Part shown: piece by piece, positions 6,322 through 13,768 of the stretch
Layout of the letters: each line of letters begins with the position of its first letter
Position numbering within the stretch: position 1 is the first letter of the stretch
Virus record (IMG/VR): IMGVR_UViG_3300030116_001444
Location: 539 to 55,121 of that record
DNA: 54,583 bases
Origin: a virus
Reading direction: 5' to 3' (one strand)
The notes under the pieces: model-generated
Database searches by the model: none
The model's input: the letters and a program-made list of their open reading frames with translations, nothing else
What the model was told of the DNA's origin: nothing
Position numbers and translations under genes: made by a program

Positions 6322-6518
6322 TGAAAACTTCTGAGCAAGAATTACAAAAATTTATTTATAAAACTATTAAAGATTGGGTAGATGAAGAAGCCGAATTAAA
6401 CGATCATAGTGATGATACTAGACAAGTTAATTTTGAAAATATCTGCAAACAGTTAAGCAGATGGGCTATAGAGATTAAAGACGATTATAAAAAATATGTT
6501 GATAGGTCAATGGAATAG
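6321..6518 (+). CDS. Small acidic hypothetical protein, 65 residues
   Basis: Preceded by AAAGGAG. The protein is helical and acidic (KDWVDEEAELNDHSDDT in the N-terminal half), with an amphipathic C-terminal helix (QLSRWAIEIKDDYKKYV). It overlaps the previous stop by one base and is followed after 10 bp by the next gene. A charged small protein of this kind could be a DNA mimic or an inhibitor of a host enzyme, but nothing in the sequence proves it. Confidence 0.65.
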   Translation: MKTSEQELQKFIYKTIKDWVDEEAELNDHSDDTRQVNFENICKQLSRWAIEIKDDYKKYVDRSME

Positions 6519-6528
6519 GAGCTAAATA

Positions 6529-6903
6529 ATGATTAGTACAAATAAATTAATAGATATTTATAACGCATGGGGTGAGAAGAATGATTTGCACCCTATGTCC
6601 GATCCAAGAGATATGAAACACGATGCAAGACTAAATAAAAAAGAAGTATCTTGGATAGATAAGTTTTTGAAAGTATTTGAAAAAGCTGATAAGATTGAGC
6701 AATCAATTAGTAAATTATTTATGTTTAACGAAAGAACATCAAGATATATTTTAAAGTCAGATGCTCACTTTGTTATCGATGTTTATAAAGGCACAAAGAA
6801 AAAACCTAGGCCAACTTTTAAAGTAAACATTGATGGCGAAATTTTTGAGACAACTCATAATCTTTACGATGCTATGAAAAGTTTATTGAAGAGGAGAATA
6901 TAA
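6529..6903 (+). CDS. Hypothetical protein, 124 residues
   Basis: AGGAG precedes the start. The N-terminal third (LIDIYNAWGEKNDLHPMSDP) and the C-terminal part (a beta-rich 'FVIDVYKGTKKKPRPTFKVN' with charged flanks) suggest a compact alpha/beta protein. It is the largest gene of the plus-strand operon. Its stop overlaps the next ATG in TAATG. No family recognised. Confidence 0.65.
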   Translation: MISTNKLIDIYNAWGEKNDLHPMSDPRDMKHDARLNKKEVSWIDKFLKVFEKADKIEQSISKLFMFNERTSRYILKSDAHFVIDVYKGTKKKPRPTFKVNIDGEIFETTHNLYDAMKSLLKRRI

Positions 6904-7064
6904 TGAGTATAGCAGAAGAGTTTAAATTAAAGCCTATTAAAAAAGCTAATTATTTTGGTAGTTTTAGAAATGGTAAAAAGAATAAATCAATAGCTTTACA
7001 AGAAGCTATTGGTTATAGAAAAAAATCACGTAAAAAAAAGAGAAAGGTAGGCAATAATGAGTAA
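6903..7064 (+). CDS. 53-residue very basic peptide
   Basis: Start ATG overlaps the upstream stop (TAATG) and has GAGGAG upstream. The product ends in a Lys/Arg-rich tail (YRKKSRKKKRKVGNNE), so RNA or DNA binding is likely by composition. The next gene starts 8 bp before its end, in another frame. Too short for the usual ORF cut-off, but context and ribosome site support it. Confidence 0.55.
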   Translation: MSIAEEFKLKPIKKANYFGSFRNGKKNKSIALQEAIGYRKKSRKKKRKVGNNE

Positions 7065-7233
7065 TCCACATAACGATATTGTTCGGGAATCTCTGTCAAA
7101 AGATGTAGAAGATATGAAAGTCAAAGAGATATTTGATTTAATAAACTCTAATCCATCGCTCGGAGATCACTCTGATTTTGCAAAAATGATAGCTAATATT
7201 ATCGAACATAAGTTTGAACACATGAACGATTAA
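7057..7233 (+). CDS. 58-residue acidic hypothetical peptide
   Basis: Starts MSNPHNDIVRESLSKDVEDM inside the end of the previous gene, preceded by AAAGGTAGG. It is helical and acidic, with 'FAKMIANIIEHKFEHMND' at the end. Its TAA overlaps the ATG of the following 26-residue frame. No family recognised. Confidence 0.55.
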   Translation: MSNPHNDIVRESLSKDVEDMKVKEIFDLINSNPSLGDHSDFAKMIANIIEHKFEHMND

Positions 7234-7313
7234 TGGAAATATTCTTAATTATAATTATCTATATAGCGCTTACACTCATACTGTCAGCGCTTTTTTTTAT
7301 CTTCTTCAACTAA
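7233..7313 (+). CDS. Possible 26-residue membrane peptide
   Basis: The ATG overlaps the previous stop as TAATGG, as in the other genes of this operon. The frame encodes a nearly pure hydrophobic segment (MEIFLIIIIYIALTLILSAL and then FFIFFN). However, its 3' half coincides with the operon terminator, and no clear ribosome site is present. So it may be chance, or a terminator overlapping a gene end. Confidence 0.3.
   Translation: MEIFLIIIIYIALTLILSALFFIFFN
7265..7298 (+). terminator. Rho-independent terminator of the plus-strand operon
   Basis: AGCGCT at 7265-7270 and again at 7286-7291 can pair (the hexamer is self-complementary), followed by eight T residues to 7298. It overlaps the 3' end of the convergent gene 7284-7496. 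Confidence 0.65.
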
Positions 7314-7496
7314 TATTTCTGGTCTTGGCAAAGGCATAGAAATCTTTTCATATATATCTTTGTACGATATAAAACATTTCGTATCGTCATTATAAATCTC
7401 TTGGTGTACTTTTGTACACTCTTCTAGAGTGGGAAAGTTTAGCATGATAAACGTGCTATAAACCTTTACTGTACCTACTAATAAACTACCTGTCAT
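7284..7496 (-). CDS. Small hypothetical protein, 70 residues
   Basis: A strong AAGGAGGACAA leader, the same as that of the cyclotransferase gene, precedes the ATG at 7496. The protein starts MTGSLLVGTVKVYSTFIML and ends in EEDKKKR, whose codons are formed by the convergent terminator. The middle has two Cys residues (EECTKVH, TKCFISY). It lies 11 bp downstream of the primase-helicase stop, so the two are probably co-transcribed. No family recognised. Confidence 0.6.
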   Translation of the reverse strand: MTGSLLVGTVKVYSTFIMLNFPTLEECTKVHQEIYNDDTKCFISYKDIYEKISMPLPRPEILVEEDKKKR

Positions 7497-7507
7497 TTTG
7501 TCCTCCT

Positions 7508-9691
7508 TTATGCATTATCTCTTGCTGTTGTTGGCATATATTCGCCCCTGCTCAGTGATCCTCCCTCAACACCTAGCCACACTCTTCTACCTTGTCCAGA
7601 TAGATTATACTTAGCTATTCTACCATTTCTCTGTAGTATCTGGCAGTAAGTATTAAGTGTCGATTGCTCTAAATTACGCAGAACTTCTGGGGCATTTTGC
7701 TCCTCAAGCCGAACAATTATAGAGTTAGTATCACCCATTTGTGTAAGTGCTTTACCTTCCTCCTCACATTCTTCAATCCAGCTGTAAAGTGTTTCAACAC
7801 GATGATCCATCTCAGAACCTGAATGTATCGCAGACAATTGTTCGGATTTATCCTCCAGTAATCCTGTATATAAGTCCCTAATAAAGTGCTTTATGTTACG
7901 ATCTGCAGGTCCGTTTGACTTCACAACAGCCCCGTCAAAAAACCGATTCCTATGATATTCTATGTTTAAACTGTCAGCCATCTTCTTCCCGATCTTTGAG
8001 CTTACATTCCATACAGCATAGGCAAAACGAACACCATCTACCAAGGCCGAAGTACCCCGAATAAGATTCCTAGCCTCTTCTGGCGTTTTTGGTGGCTCTG
8101 AGTCCTTTACCTTAGCCATGTGATGACACAGAAGAACTGTCGCCCCAGTTTCAGAGGCTATCTTGGCAACCAGTGACATCAGTGCTGCACCAGCTGCAGG
8201 GTCTGCATTCACATCTGCATGAACGAAGGAAGCCAGTGGGTCAAACACAATGAGCTTCAGGTCCTTCATCTGCAACAATTGTTCGTAATATTTCTCGAAC
8301 TGTTCACCAGTGTAATAGCTTTTATCCGAACCCTGTTGCATAATTGGGAACACGCCCCCGTAGTTTGGCAGTGGTACAATACGCATATCATACTCATAAT
8401 TAAACCTATCCCCGTTTGGATCCAGCCTTGTGATACGCCTGTGTATCTCAGCTTCATCGTCCTCTGCTGTGAATATAACTGTATTCCCGAACTCACTCAC
8501 AACACCCCCGAAGCTCTGTTGCATACCTTTGCCCGAAGCAATCTTCATAGCTAAGTCCAGTGTCATCATACCCTTGCCCGAATCACCAGCTGCTGCAAAT
8601 AATGCTGGTACTCCCAGGGGCATGATGTTGGAAACTACGAACTTTTGTTCGGGTGCTAGGCTATCGAATCGAGTAATGAGCAGCGAATCATCCAGTAAAT
8701 TGACAGACTTTTGCACCTGTTTAGCTGCTTCATTTAAAAACTCCCGAACATTAAACCCTTCTGCTATGGCATCAACAGCGTCCCATTTCTCAGGTTTACC
8801 CTGTGGAGGCGTAAGCATCGTTACAGATTTAGCGTTTGCCTGTAGTGCCAGTTGCTGCACCAGTTCTGCAACCTTCTTGCCCGACTTGTCATTATCAGGC
8901 CATATAACGACTTCTTTGCCATTCAGGGGCGAAAAATCATACGCTGAAGACGAATTTCTGGATAGCATACCTGCACCACCCATATGACAGGTAGCTGTGA
9001 ACCCGACTTCATTCAGTGCATCAGCACATTTCTCACCCTCTACATAAATAATTTTATCCGATGATACGATGTTTGGTATATTATAAAGTGGCCTGATGTC
9101 AGGCATCTTTGGATATAAACTGTTTGGCGTGAACTGCCTGAAGTCTTTTTTAGGTTTGCCAGTGGTATCCATAACGATGTTACCTTGAGCGTCCCGTACA
9201 TTATATCTCCGAACAATTGCTAGGACCTCACCTTCAGCAGACAGATACTGGTGTTCTCCATCATGTGCTGTATTGATATCAAAACGATTTGATACCTGTG
9301 TTTGGAATGGATTGGAAGCTTCATACTGGTCAATATCCCGAACAATAGTTCGCTCATCACCTAGATATCCAGCGAAATATTCCCGTATTTCAGACATATT
9401 CATACCCTTTCCTTCCATCATGATCTTCACAATACCCCCGACACCTTCACCCCCGTTGAAATCAGTGCCTTGCATGAAGTGTGGCCCTGGCGTTATATCT
9501 ATTTTTAGAGAGTTGCCAGGCTCACCTCTGAGTGAACCCAGTAAGAATTGATTACCCCGAATACGGCCTTGTGGATAAGTTTCTTTTAGTATCTCAATCT
9601 GTACCGATGCAGGCACAGTTGAGCTTATTTTATGGACTAATTCATTAGCTGATATACTATATTTAGTCTTGTCAAATGATAGAACACGCAT
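7508..9691 (-). CDS. Bifunctional primase-helicase (TOPRIM plus RepA-type AAA ATPase)
   Basis: The 727-residue protein combines an N-terminal primase-like part without an obvious zinc finger and a TOPRIM segment with IIYVEGEK (214-221) and WPDNDKSG (264-271). A RepA/AAA_25 helicase core follows, with P-loop AAAGDSGKG (366-374), Walker B LKLIVFDP (478-485) and LLCHHMAK (520-527). The P-loop ends in Gly rather than Ser/Thr, a variant I believe occurs in phage RepA-like ATPases. It should unwind DNA and prime lagging-strand synthesis. The DNA is dense in CCCGAA words. Downstream lies the exonuclease; the leader AGAGGTAAATA resembles that of the SF2 helicase gene. Confidence 0.85.
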   Translation of the reverse strand: MRVLSFDKTKYSISANELVHKISSTVPASVQIEILKETYPQGRIRGNQFLLGSLRGEPGNSLKIDITPGPHFMQGTDFNGGEGVGGIVKIMMEGKGMNMSEIREYFAGYLGDERTIVRDIDQYEASNPFQTQVSNRFDINTAHDGEHQYLSAEGEVLAIVRRYNVRDAQGNIVMDTTGKPKKDFRQFTPNSLYPKMPDIRPLYNIPNIVSSDKIIYVEGEKCADALNEVGFTATCHMGGAGMLSRNSSSAYDFSPLNGKEVVIWPDNDKSGKKVAELVQQLALQANAKSVTMLTPPQGKPEKWDAVDAIAEGFNVREFLNEAAKQVQKSVNLLDDSLLITRFDSLAPEQKFVVSNIMPLGVPALFAAAGDSGKGMMTLDLAMKIASGKGMQQSFGGVVSEFGNTVIFTAEDDEAEIHRRITRLDPNGDRFNYEYDMRIVPLPNYGGVFPIMQQGSDKSYYTGEQFEKYYEQLLQMKDLKLIVFDPLASFVHADVNADPAAGAALMSLVAKIASETGATVLLCHHMAKVKDSEPPKTPEEARNLIRGTSALVDGVRFAYAVWNVSSKIGKKMADSLNIEYHRNRFFDGAVVKSNGPADRNIKHFIRDLYTGLLEDKSEQLSAIHSGSEMDHRVETLYSWIEECEEEGKALTQMGDTNSIIVRLEEQNAPEVLRNLEQSTLNTYCQILQRNGRIAKYNLSGQGRRVWLGVEGGSLSRGEYMPTTARDNA

Positions 9692-9719
9692 TATATTGTA
9701 TTTACCTCTTTATTGATGT

Positions 9720-9753
9720 GGGTGGAAACTTGCTCCGTTTTCACCCTTTTTTT
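9720..9753 (+). terminator. Hairpin with plus-strand T-run between exonuclease and primase genes
   Basis: GGGTGGAAAC (9720-9729) pairs with GTTTTCACCC (9737-9746, one G-U), and seven T residues follow on the plus strand. Genes here run on the minus strand, so it would stop antisense transcription or act as an intercistronic hairpin in the minus-strand message. Confidence 0.5.
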
Positions 9754-10552
9754 ATTGCCAACAAGTCATATGAAATTCACACATCTTGCAAGTAAAGTAG
9801 TCGTTATTGTGGGCTATTCTCGGCATCATTGTCGATGATTCAACAGCCTTGATGATATCAACAGCCCGATCACTAATCTTCTGAGCCAGTGATTTATCAA
9901 ACTCTACCAGTTCATAATAAATATCTGATGTATTCTTGTTAATAACTGTAAATAGAGCTGGATGTTCAGTTAGGTCCATATATGCTTGATACAAAGCGAC
10001 TTGCGCTGCATATACTGGATTAGTTCTTGCCATACCATCCCGAACAAATTCCTTAAACTTCCGGTCATTTGCTGATTTACACTCCCACAGCATAGGATAT
10101 TGTAGTCCAGCTGCTTCAGGACCCGAACAAATTACCCCGTCTATATGTCCCTTGATTTGATCATCTGCGATAGAAAACCCGAACTGTTTACCTTCCTTGT
10201 TTTCTGTACGTAAATCAAACCCACTTTGTCTAAGCCATAAAGCCATTTGATCCTCTATGATATGCCCGAACTCAAAAATACGTAAGGTACGGGCTGAGAA
10301 CTCTTTATCATGATCGGATTCTGTACCCATAAACCTATACTGTATGCGCCTTGCACATTCTTCTCCTAGTGATGACCCACCCAAATAGGTACGTCTTGGT
10401 TTCTTTTTATTCTCACCAACAATGCATTCATCAATAACCTTTTTTAATTTAAAGGATTGATCAAAAAGGTATTCCTTGCGAGGGAGATGCTCTTCCCGTC
10501 CATTGTTGATAATTTCTCTCCATTTTTCTAATTTCTTCGATATTTGATCCAT
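9752..10552 (-). CDS. PD-(D/E)XK exonuclease with probable Fe-S cluster (Cas4/RecB-like)
   Basis: 266 residues. Nuclease motifs are in order: GHIDG (135-139, acid D138), WECK (156-159, E157-x-K159) and Q184 with a tyrosine four residues later. C66, in 'GEECARR', and the C-terminal C255, C258 and C264 match the four-Cys 4Fe-4S arrangement of Cas4/AddB-type nucleases. Expected role: processing DNA ends for recombination together with the Sak4-like ATPase and the DUF669-like protein. The small frame 10461-10709 overlaps its first 92 bases. Confidence 0.8.
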   Translation of the reverse strand: MDQISKKLEKWREIINNGREEHLPRKEYLFDQSFKLKKVIDECIVGENKKKPRRTYLGGSSLGEECARRIQYRFMGTESDHDKEFSARTLRIFEFGHIIEDQMALWLRQSGFDLRTENKEGKQFGFSIADDQIKGHIDGVICSGPEAAGLQYPMLWECKSANDRKFKEFVRDGMARTNPVYAAQVALYQAYMDLTEHPALFTVINKNTSDIYYELVEFDKSLAQKISDRAVDIIKAVESSTMMPRIAHNNDYFTCKMCEFHMTCWQ

Positions 10553-10709
10553 GTTTTATATAGCCTGCCTCTTGAATTAAATAAATTAAAGTTGTTACTT
10601 CTTGTTCTGATAAATCACCTAGTTTCTTGCCCCATCCTATCTTATCACACGCTTTTGCAAACGCTGATACAGGATTCAGTACAGGTCCATAGGTTTCTTC
10701 ATATTCCAT
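10461..10709 (-). CDS. Small hypothetical protein, 82 residues
   Basis: Starts MEYEETYGPVLNPVSAFAKA, contains 'LSEQEVTTLIYLIQEAGY' and runs 92 bp into the start of the exonuclease gene in another frame. The codon content up to about residue 50 looks protein-like. The overlapped tail is probably less constrained, or the exonuclease starts later. AGGGAGA lies before its ATG. No function recognised. Confidence 0.5.
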   Translation of the reverse strand: MEYEETYGPVLNPVSAFAKACDKIGWGKKLGDLSEQEVTTLIYLIQEAGYIKHGSNIEEIRKMERNYQQWTGRASPSQGIPF

Positions 10710-10719
10710 TTTCTCTCCC

Positions 10720-11013
10720 TTAATGTATCGTTACATTATTTTCTTTTAAATCTTTGACGGCTTTATGCTCCACAGTACAATCCATAATTAAAAGATTATT
10801 TTTATATACTTGAACAACTCCATAAGCACAGGTTCCACCAATCTCTTTCTCTGATTTTGTAATAAAATCTGATATAGCATCATTAATATCTTCTGGTTGC
10901 ATACTTTTTATTTTAATTGATTTATTAAAATTATATTCTTGTAGATTAGGTAAACCATTATCTATAGGATCTATAATGCCTAATATAGCTCTAACTTCTA
11001 CTTTGTTCTTCAT
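10720..11013 (-). CDS. Hypothetical protein, 97 residues
   Basis: Alpha/beta protein starting MKNKVEVRAILGIIDPIDNG. It has a beta-like C-terminal segment ('CAYGVVQVYKNNLLIMDCTV') that resembles a small globular domain. It overlaps the upstream DUF6378-like gene by 23 bp and precedes the 82-residue gene by 10 bp, so it belongs to the replication operon. No family recognised. Confidence 0.6.
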   Translation of the reverse strand: MKNKVEVRAILGIIDPIDNGLPNLQEYNFNKSIKIKSMQPEDINDAISDFITKSEKEIGGTCAYGVVQVYKNNLLIMDCTVEHKAVKDLKENNVTIH

Positions 11014-11266
11014 CTATTTCTCCTGCTATAGCTGAGTATCCACATATATCCACCCACGAATCAGTTTTGGTGTTATGCACAAGTCTAGCCATTTTTACGG
11101 CAATCATGCAAAGAATAACTTGACGTACTGTTACCTCTTTACCAAAGATAACAGACCATATATCAGCGATTCGCTTATGATTGATATATGCATCTCCATA
11201 ATCTTTTGCCCGATTACCATTTACTAATCGTTCTGCCTCTTCTAATATTTCTTCCCTTTTTGGCAT
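10991..11266 (-). CDS. DUF6378-like phage protein
   Basis: 91 residues. The pattern 'EAERLVNGNRAKDYGDAYIN', then 'IADIWSVIFG', 'VTVRQVILCMIAVKMARL' and 'DSWVDICGYSAIAGE' matches a small helical phage family I know as DUF6378. It is common beside replication genes; its function is not known. It sits 1 bp downstream of the helicase stop, so translation is probably coupled. Confidence 0.7.
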   Translation of the reverse strand: MPKREEILEEAERLVNGNRAKDYGDAYINHKRIADIWSVIFGKEVTVRQVILCMIAVKMARLVHNTKTDSWVDICGYSAIAGEIDEEQSRS

Positions 11267-11267
11267 T

Positions 11268-12935
11268 TTATGCTCCCATTTTATACACTATGCTATCAAT
11301 CATAGGTTTATTCCAGAAATAATTTAACCAGCAGTTAGCTTTGTATCTGTTCCAAGATAGATCAAAAGCTGTAATGTTTACGTTAAAATTAGATAAATGA
11401 TTGATTTGTTTCTCTGAAACCAAACTATTTAACCACCTCTTGCTCTTGTTAGCAGAGTCCGATGTTTCAATCTCCCTCATGAAATCATCAGCTGAAGCAA
11501 TTGCCTGGTTCTTGCTGCCAATAGCAATTGTTCGGATTTTACCCCTGGATTTCTTTACAATCGCTATAGATGTATCATTAACAGTAGCAATAAGACCAAA
11601 GCCCTCAAAACCACAAGCCATCATCATAGATCCATTCCCACACATATCAATCCAACGAAATGGAGATCTATCGATTAGCTCCACTTCTGTCATTTGAAAC
11701 GTAGTCATGATCTCTTCATTGCTCTCAGAGCCAAATTCAAAGCCACACATAGGGCATTCTCTGACATTGAGTGGTACTGTAGCCTGACAAGAGGGACAAG
11801 TCTTCTGTGGAGCTTCTCCTATCTCTGATGGATCCCTACCATCTAGGTCCACTGTTTCATCAATAGATCCATGTGTTAATATGCTTGTGCCAAAATCCAG
11901 AACAATACAATCTTTTTTGATGATGTTCGGATATAACTCTGGATCTATAGTTCTTAGACCCCGTCCGATCATCTGAACCATCGTTGATTTGTATGAACAA
12001 GGTCTTGTTAAAACAATACAAGACACTGGTGGTGCATCAAAGCCTTCTGTTAACACAGCCACATTAACAACAACTTGCGTATCCCCGAACTCTAAATCTT
12101 TCAGTATTCGCTTTCGATTATCTCTTGGTGTTTCAGAAGTTACGATATTCGCTTTAATTCCTCTATTGACAAACTCCTCAAGCAAATCTTCTGCATGAAT
12201 AATTGTAGAACAAAACACAACTGTTTTTCTGTCTGATGCCTTACTCATCCATTCTTCAACAACTTTCTGATTGATGATCTTCTTATTCATAATGCTTTCA
12301 ACAGCTGACATATCAAAGTCATCAACTGTTTTACGCACATCATTTAACTCATTTTGCACACCGACATCGACAACATAAGCCTTTACAGGAACCAAAAACC
12401 CCTCACGTATCAGTGTAGCTACCTCAATCTGGTGACAACAATTCGTAAATATATCTCTTAATCCTTGCCTATCACCTCTGTTAGGAGTAGCTGTAAACCC
12501 GACAATCTCCGAGTTTGGATTGTCAGATCTTACTTTTCTAATAACTTTTTTATAAGTTCTTGCAGCTGCATGATGACTTTCATCTATGACAAGCATATCA
12601 ATAGAACGTAGCTTATCTAAGTTTTTATCTCTAGATATAGTTTGTACCATAGAGAAGATGACATCACCTCTCCAATTCTTTTGTGTACCATCAACAATAG
12701 ATGTCTTGATTGAAGGATTAACTTTCAAAAACTTCTTTTTATTCTGTGAAACAAGTTCATCTCTATGCTGTAGAACAAGAACCTTTTTATTTTTATTATG
12801 CCTTTGACCCACAAGTGCAGATAACATAATAGTTTTACCTGCGCCTGTTGGGGCAACAACAATAGTATTCGAGTGTTTATCTAAAGCATTATAAGCTGAA
12901 GATACTGCAACCTCTTGATAAGGTCTTAACATCAT
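11268..12935 (-). CDS. SF2 DEAD/DEAH-type helicase with C-terminal zinc ribbon
   Basis: 555 residues. Motif I APTGAGKT near residue 30, motif II VIDESHHAA near 118, motif III GFTATPNRGDR, and motif VI QMIGRGLRT, a standard superfamily 2 core of the type found in phage UvsW and bacterial RadD-like helicases. Near residue 380 is a four-Cys zinc ribbon (CPSCQ...CPMCGFEF). Expected role: remodelling of recombination or replication intermediates. Its 5' leader is unusual, because the nested AACNN array lies directly upstream. The ribosome site AAAGAGGTAAATA repeats that of the primase gene. Confidence 0.85.
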   Translation of the reverse strand: MMLRPYQEVAVSSAYNALDKHSNTIVVAPTGAGKTIMLSALVGQRHNKNKKVLVLQHRDELVSQNKKKFLKVNPSIKTSIVDGTQKNWRGDVIFSMVQTISRDKNLDKLRSIDMLVIDESHHAAARTYKKVIRKVRSDNPNSEIVGFTATPNRGDRQGLRDIFTNCCHQIEVATLIREGFLVPVKAYVVDVGVQNELNDVRKTVDDFDMSAVESIMNKKIINQKVVEEWMSKASDRKTVVFCSTIIHAEDLLEEFVNRGIKANIVTSETPRDNRKRILKDLEFGDTQVVVNVAVLTEGFDAPPVSCIVLTRPCSYKSTMVQMIGRGLRTIDPELYPNIIKKDCIVLDFGTSILTHGSIDETVDLDGRDPSEIGEAPQKTCPSCQATVPLNVRECPMCGFEFGSESNEEIMTTFQMTEVELIDRSPFRWIDMCGNGSMMMACGFEGFGLIATVNDTSIAIVKKSRGKIRTIAIGSKNQAIASADDFMREIETSDSANKSKRWLNSLVSEKQINHLSNFNVNITAFDLSWNRYKANCWLNYFWNKPMIDSIVYKMGA

Positions 12936-12967
12936 ATTTACCTCTTTATTTCTTTATTTTTTTATTT

Positions 12968-13251
12968 AATTGACTTAACAGAACCAAACAGTACGCAACT
13001 GAACCCAACTTTACATAACATAACCGCCTCAACAAAACATAACGAGACTGAACGCAACCTAACCTAACGGAACATAACCGCCTTAACTAAACTCAACGAA
13101 ACTAACCTAAATGAAACTCAATTAAACGTAACCGCCTTTGCTCAACATAACAAAACCTAACTTAAAACAACGTAACCTAACTCAACCGACTTAACAGAAC
13201 CCAACCCAACGAAACAAAACGCAACTTAACAGAAATAAACATAACCGACTT
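12968..13251. repeat. Nested pentamer array: (AACNN)9 blocks with 9-bp linkers, 54-bp period
   Basis: Linkers start at 12968 (AATTGACTT), 13022 (AACCGCCTC), 13076 and 13130 (AACCGCCTT), 13184 and 13243 (AACCGACTT). The spacing is 54, 54, 54, 54 and 59 bp. Between linkers lie 9, 9, 9, 9 and 10 pentamers; by my count 37 of 46 read exactly AACNN, while the last two bases vary freely. It fills the gap between two minus-strand genes and overlaps only the stop codon of the upstream one. In the message each unit reads AAGKCGGTT followed by nine NNGTT. No ORF crosses it. See findings. Confidence 0.9.
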
Positions 13252-13768
13252 ACGCTGCTTCTTCCTTAACTGTTTTCGCTTTTAGTTCCTCAAGGATTCT
13301 ATCTATTTCACTGACATCGACATTTAATAAAGAACAAGTTCCTAAATATCTTTTTTGCCAAGATTTTAAATCACGCAAAGCTTGTAAAGCTAATTCTGTC
13401 ATTGTATCTGTTTCTTTAACATCAACCGATACGTAACCACCACCATTGGCTCTATTATTAATAGGAGAAATAAGTGATGGTACATCAACGACTTCAACTT
13501 TTAAGTTTTCTATTTTAGATGGTTCAGGTATTTCAGATATATTAATTTTAATTCTAAGACCTGTAACAAACTGTCTAGCCATACTTTCTCTATGTTTGTC
13601 TGCCATTTCTTCATCAGACGCACCAAAAAAAAGATTGTAAACTTTATGATCTGTTTGATTTCTTAACCAATCTACAAATTCGGAAGGAACATAGATGTTC
13701 CTCCCTGTTTTATTTAGATAGTCATCAATAATATCTTGCCTATCTTGCTTTGTAAAACGAAGTGACAT
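13250..13768 (-). CDS. Hypothetical protein of the recombination block, 172 residues
   Basis: The protein begins MSLRFTKQDRQDIIDDYLNK and has a middle part with 'ARQFVTGLRIKINISEIPEP' and a helical C-terminus (LALQALRDLKSWQKRYLG ... VSEIDRILEELKAKTVKEEAA) that may form a coiled coil. Its ATG shares one base with the stop of the RAMP-like gene, so the two are translationally coupled and could work together. No domain recognised. Directly after its stop begins the AACNN array. Confidence 0.7.
   Translation of the reverse strand: MSLRFTKQDRQDIIDDYLNKTGRNIYVPSEFVDWLRNQTDHKVYNLFFGASDEEMADKHRESMARQFVTGLRIKINISEIPEPSKIENLKVEVVDVPSLISPINNRANGGGYVSVDVKETDTMTELALQALRDLKSWQKRYLGTCSLLNVDVSEIDRILEELKAKTVKEEAA

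Noticed and set aside
8219-8554. 111-residue plus-strand ORF
   Set aside because: Antisense to the ATPase core of the primase-helicase and without a ribosome site.
12968-13251. CRISPR array
   Set aside because: The 54-bp unit has no long identical repeat and no unique spacers. It is a pentamer pattern with short linkers, and no Cas genes are present.
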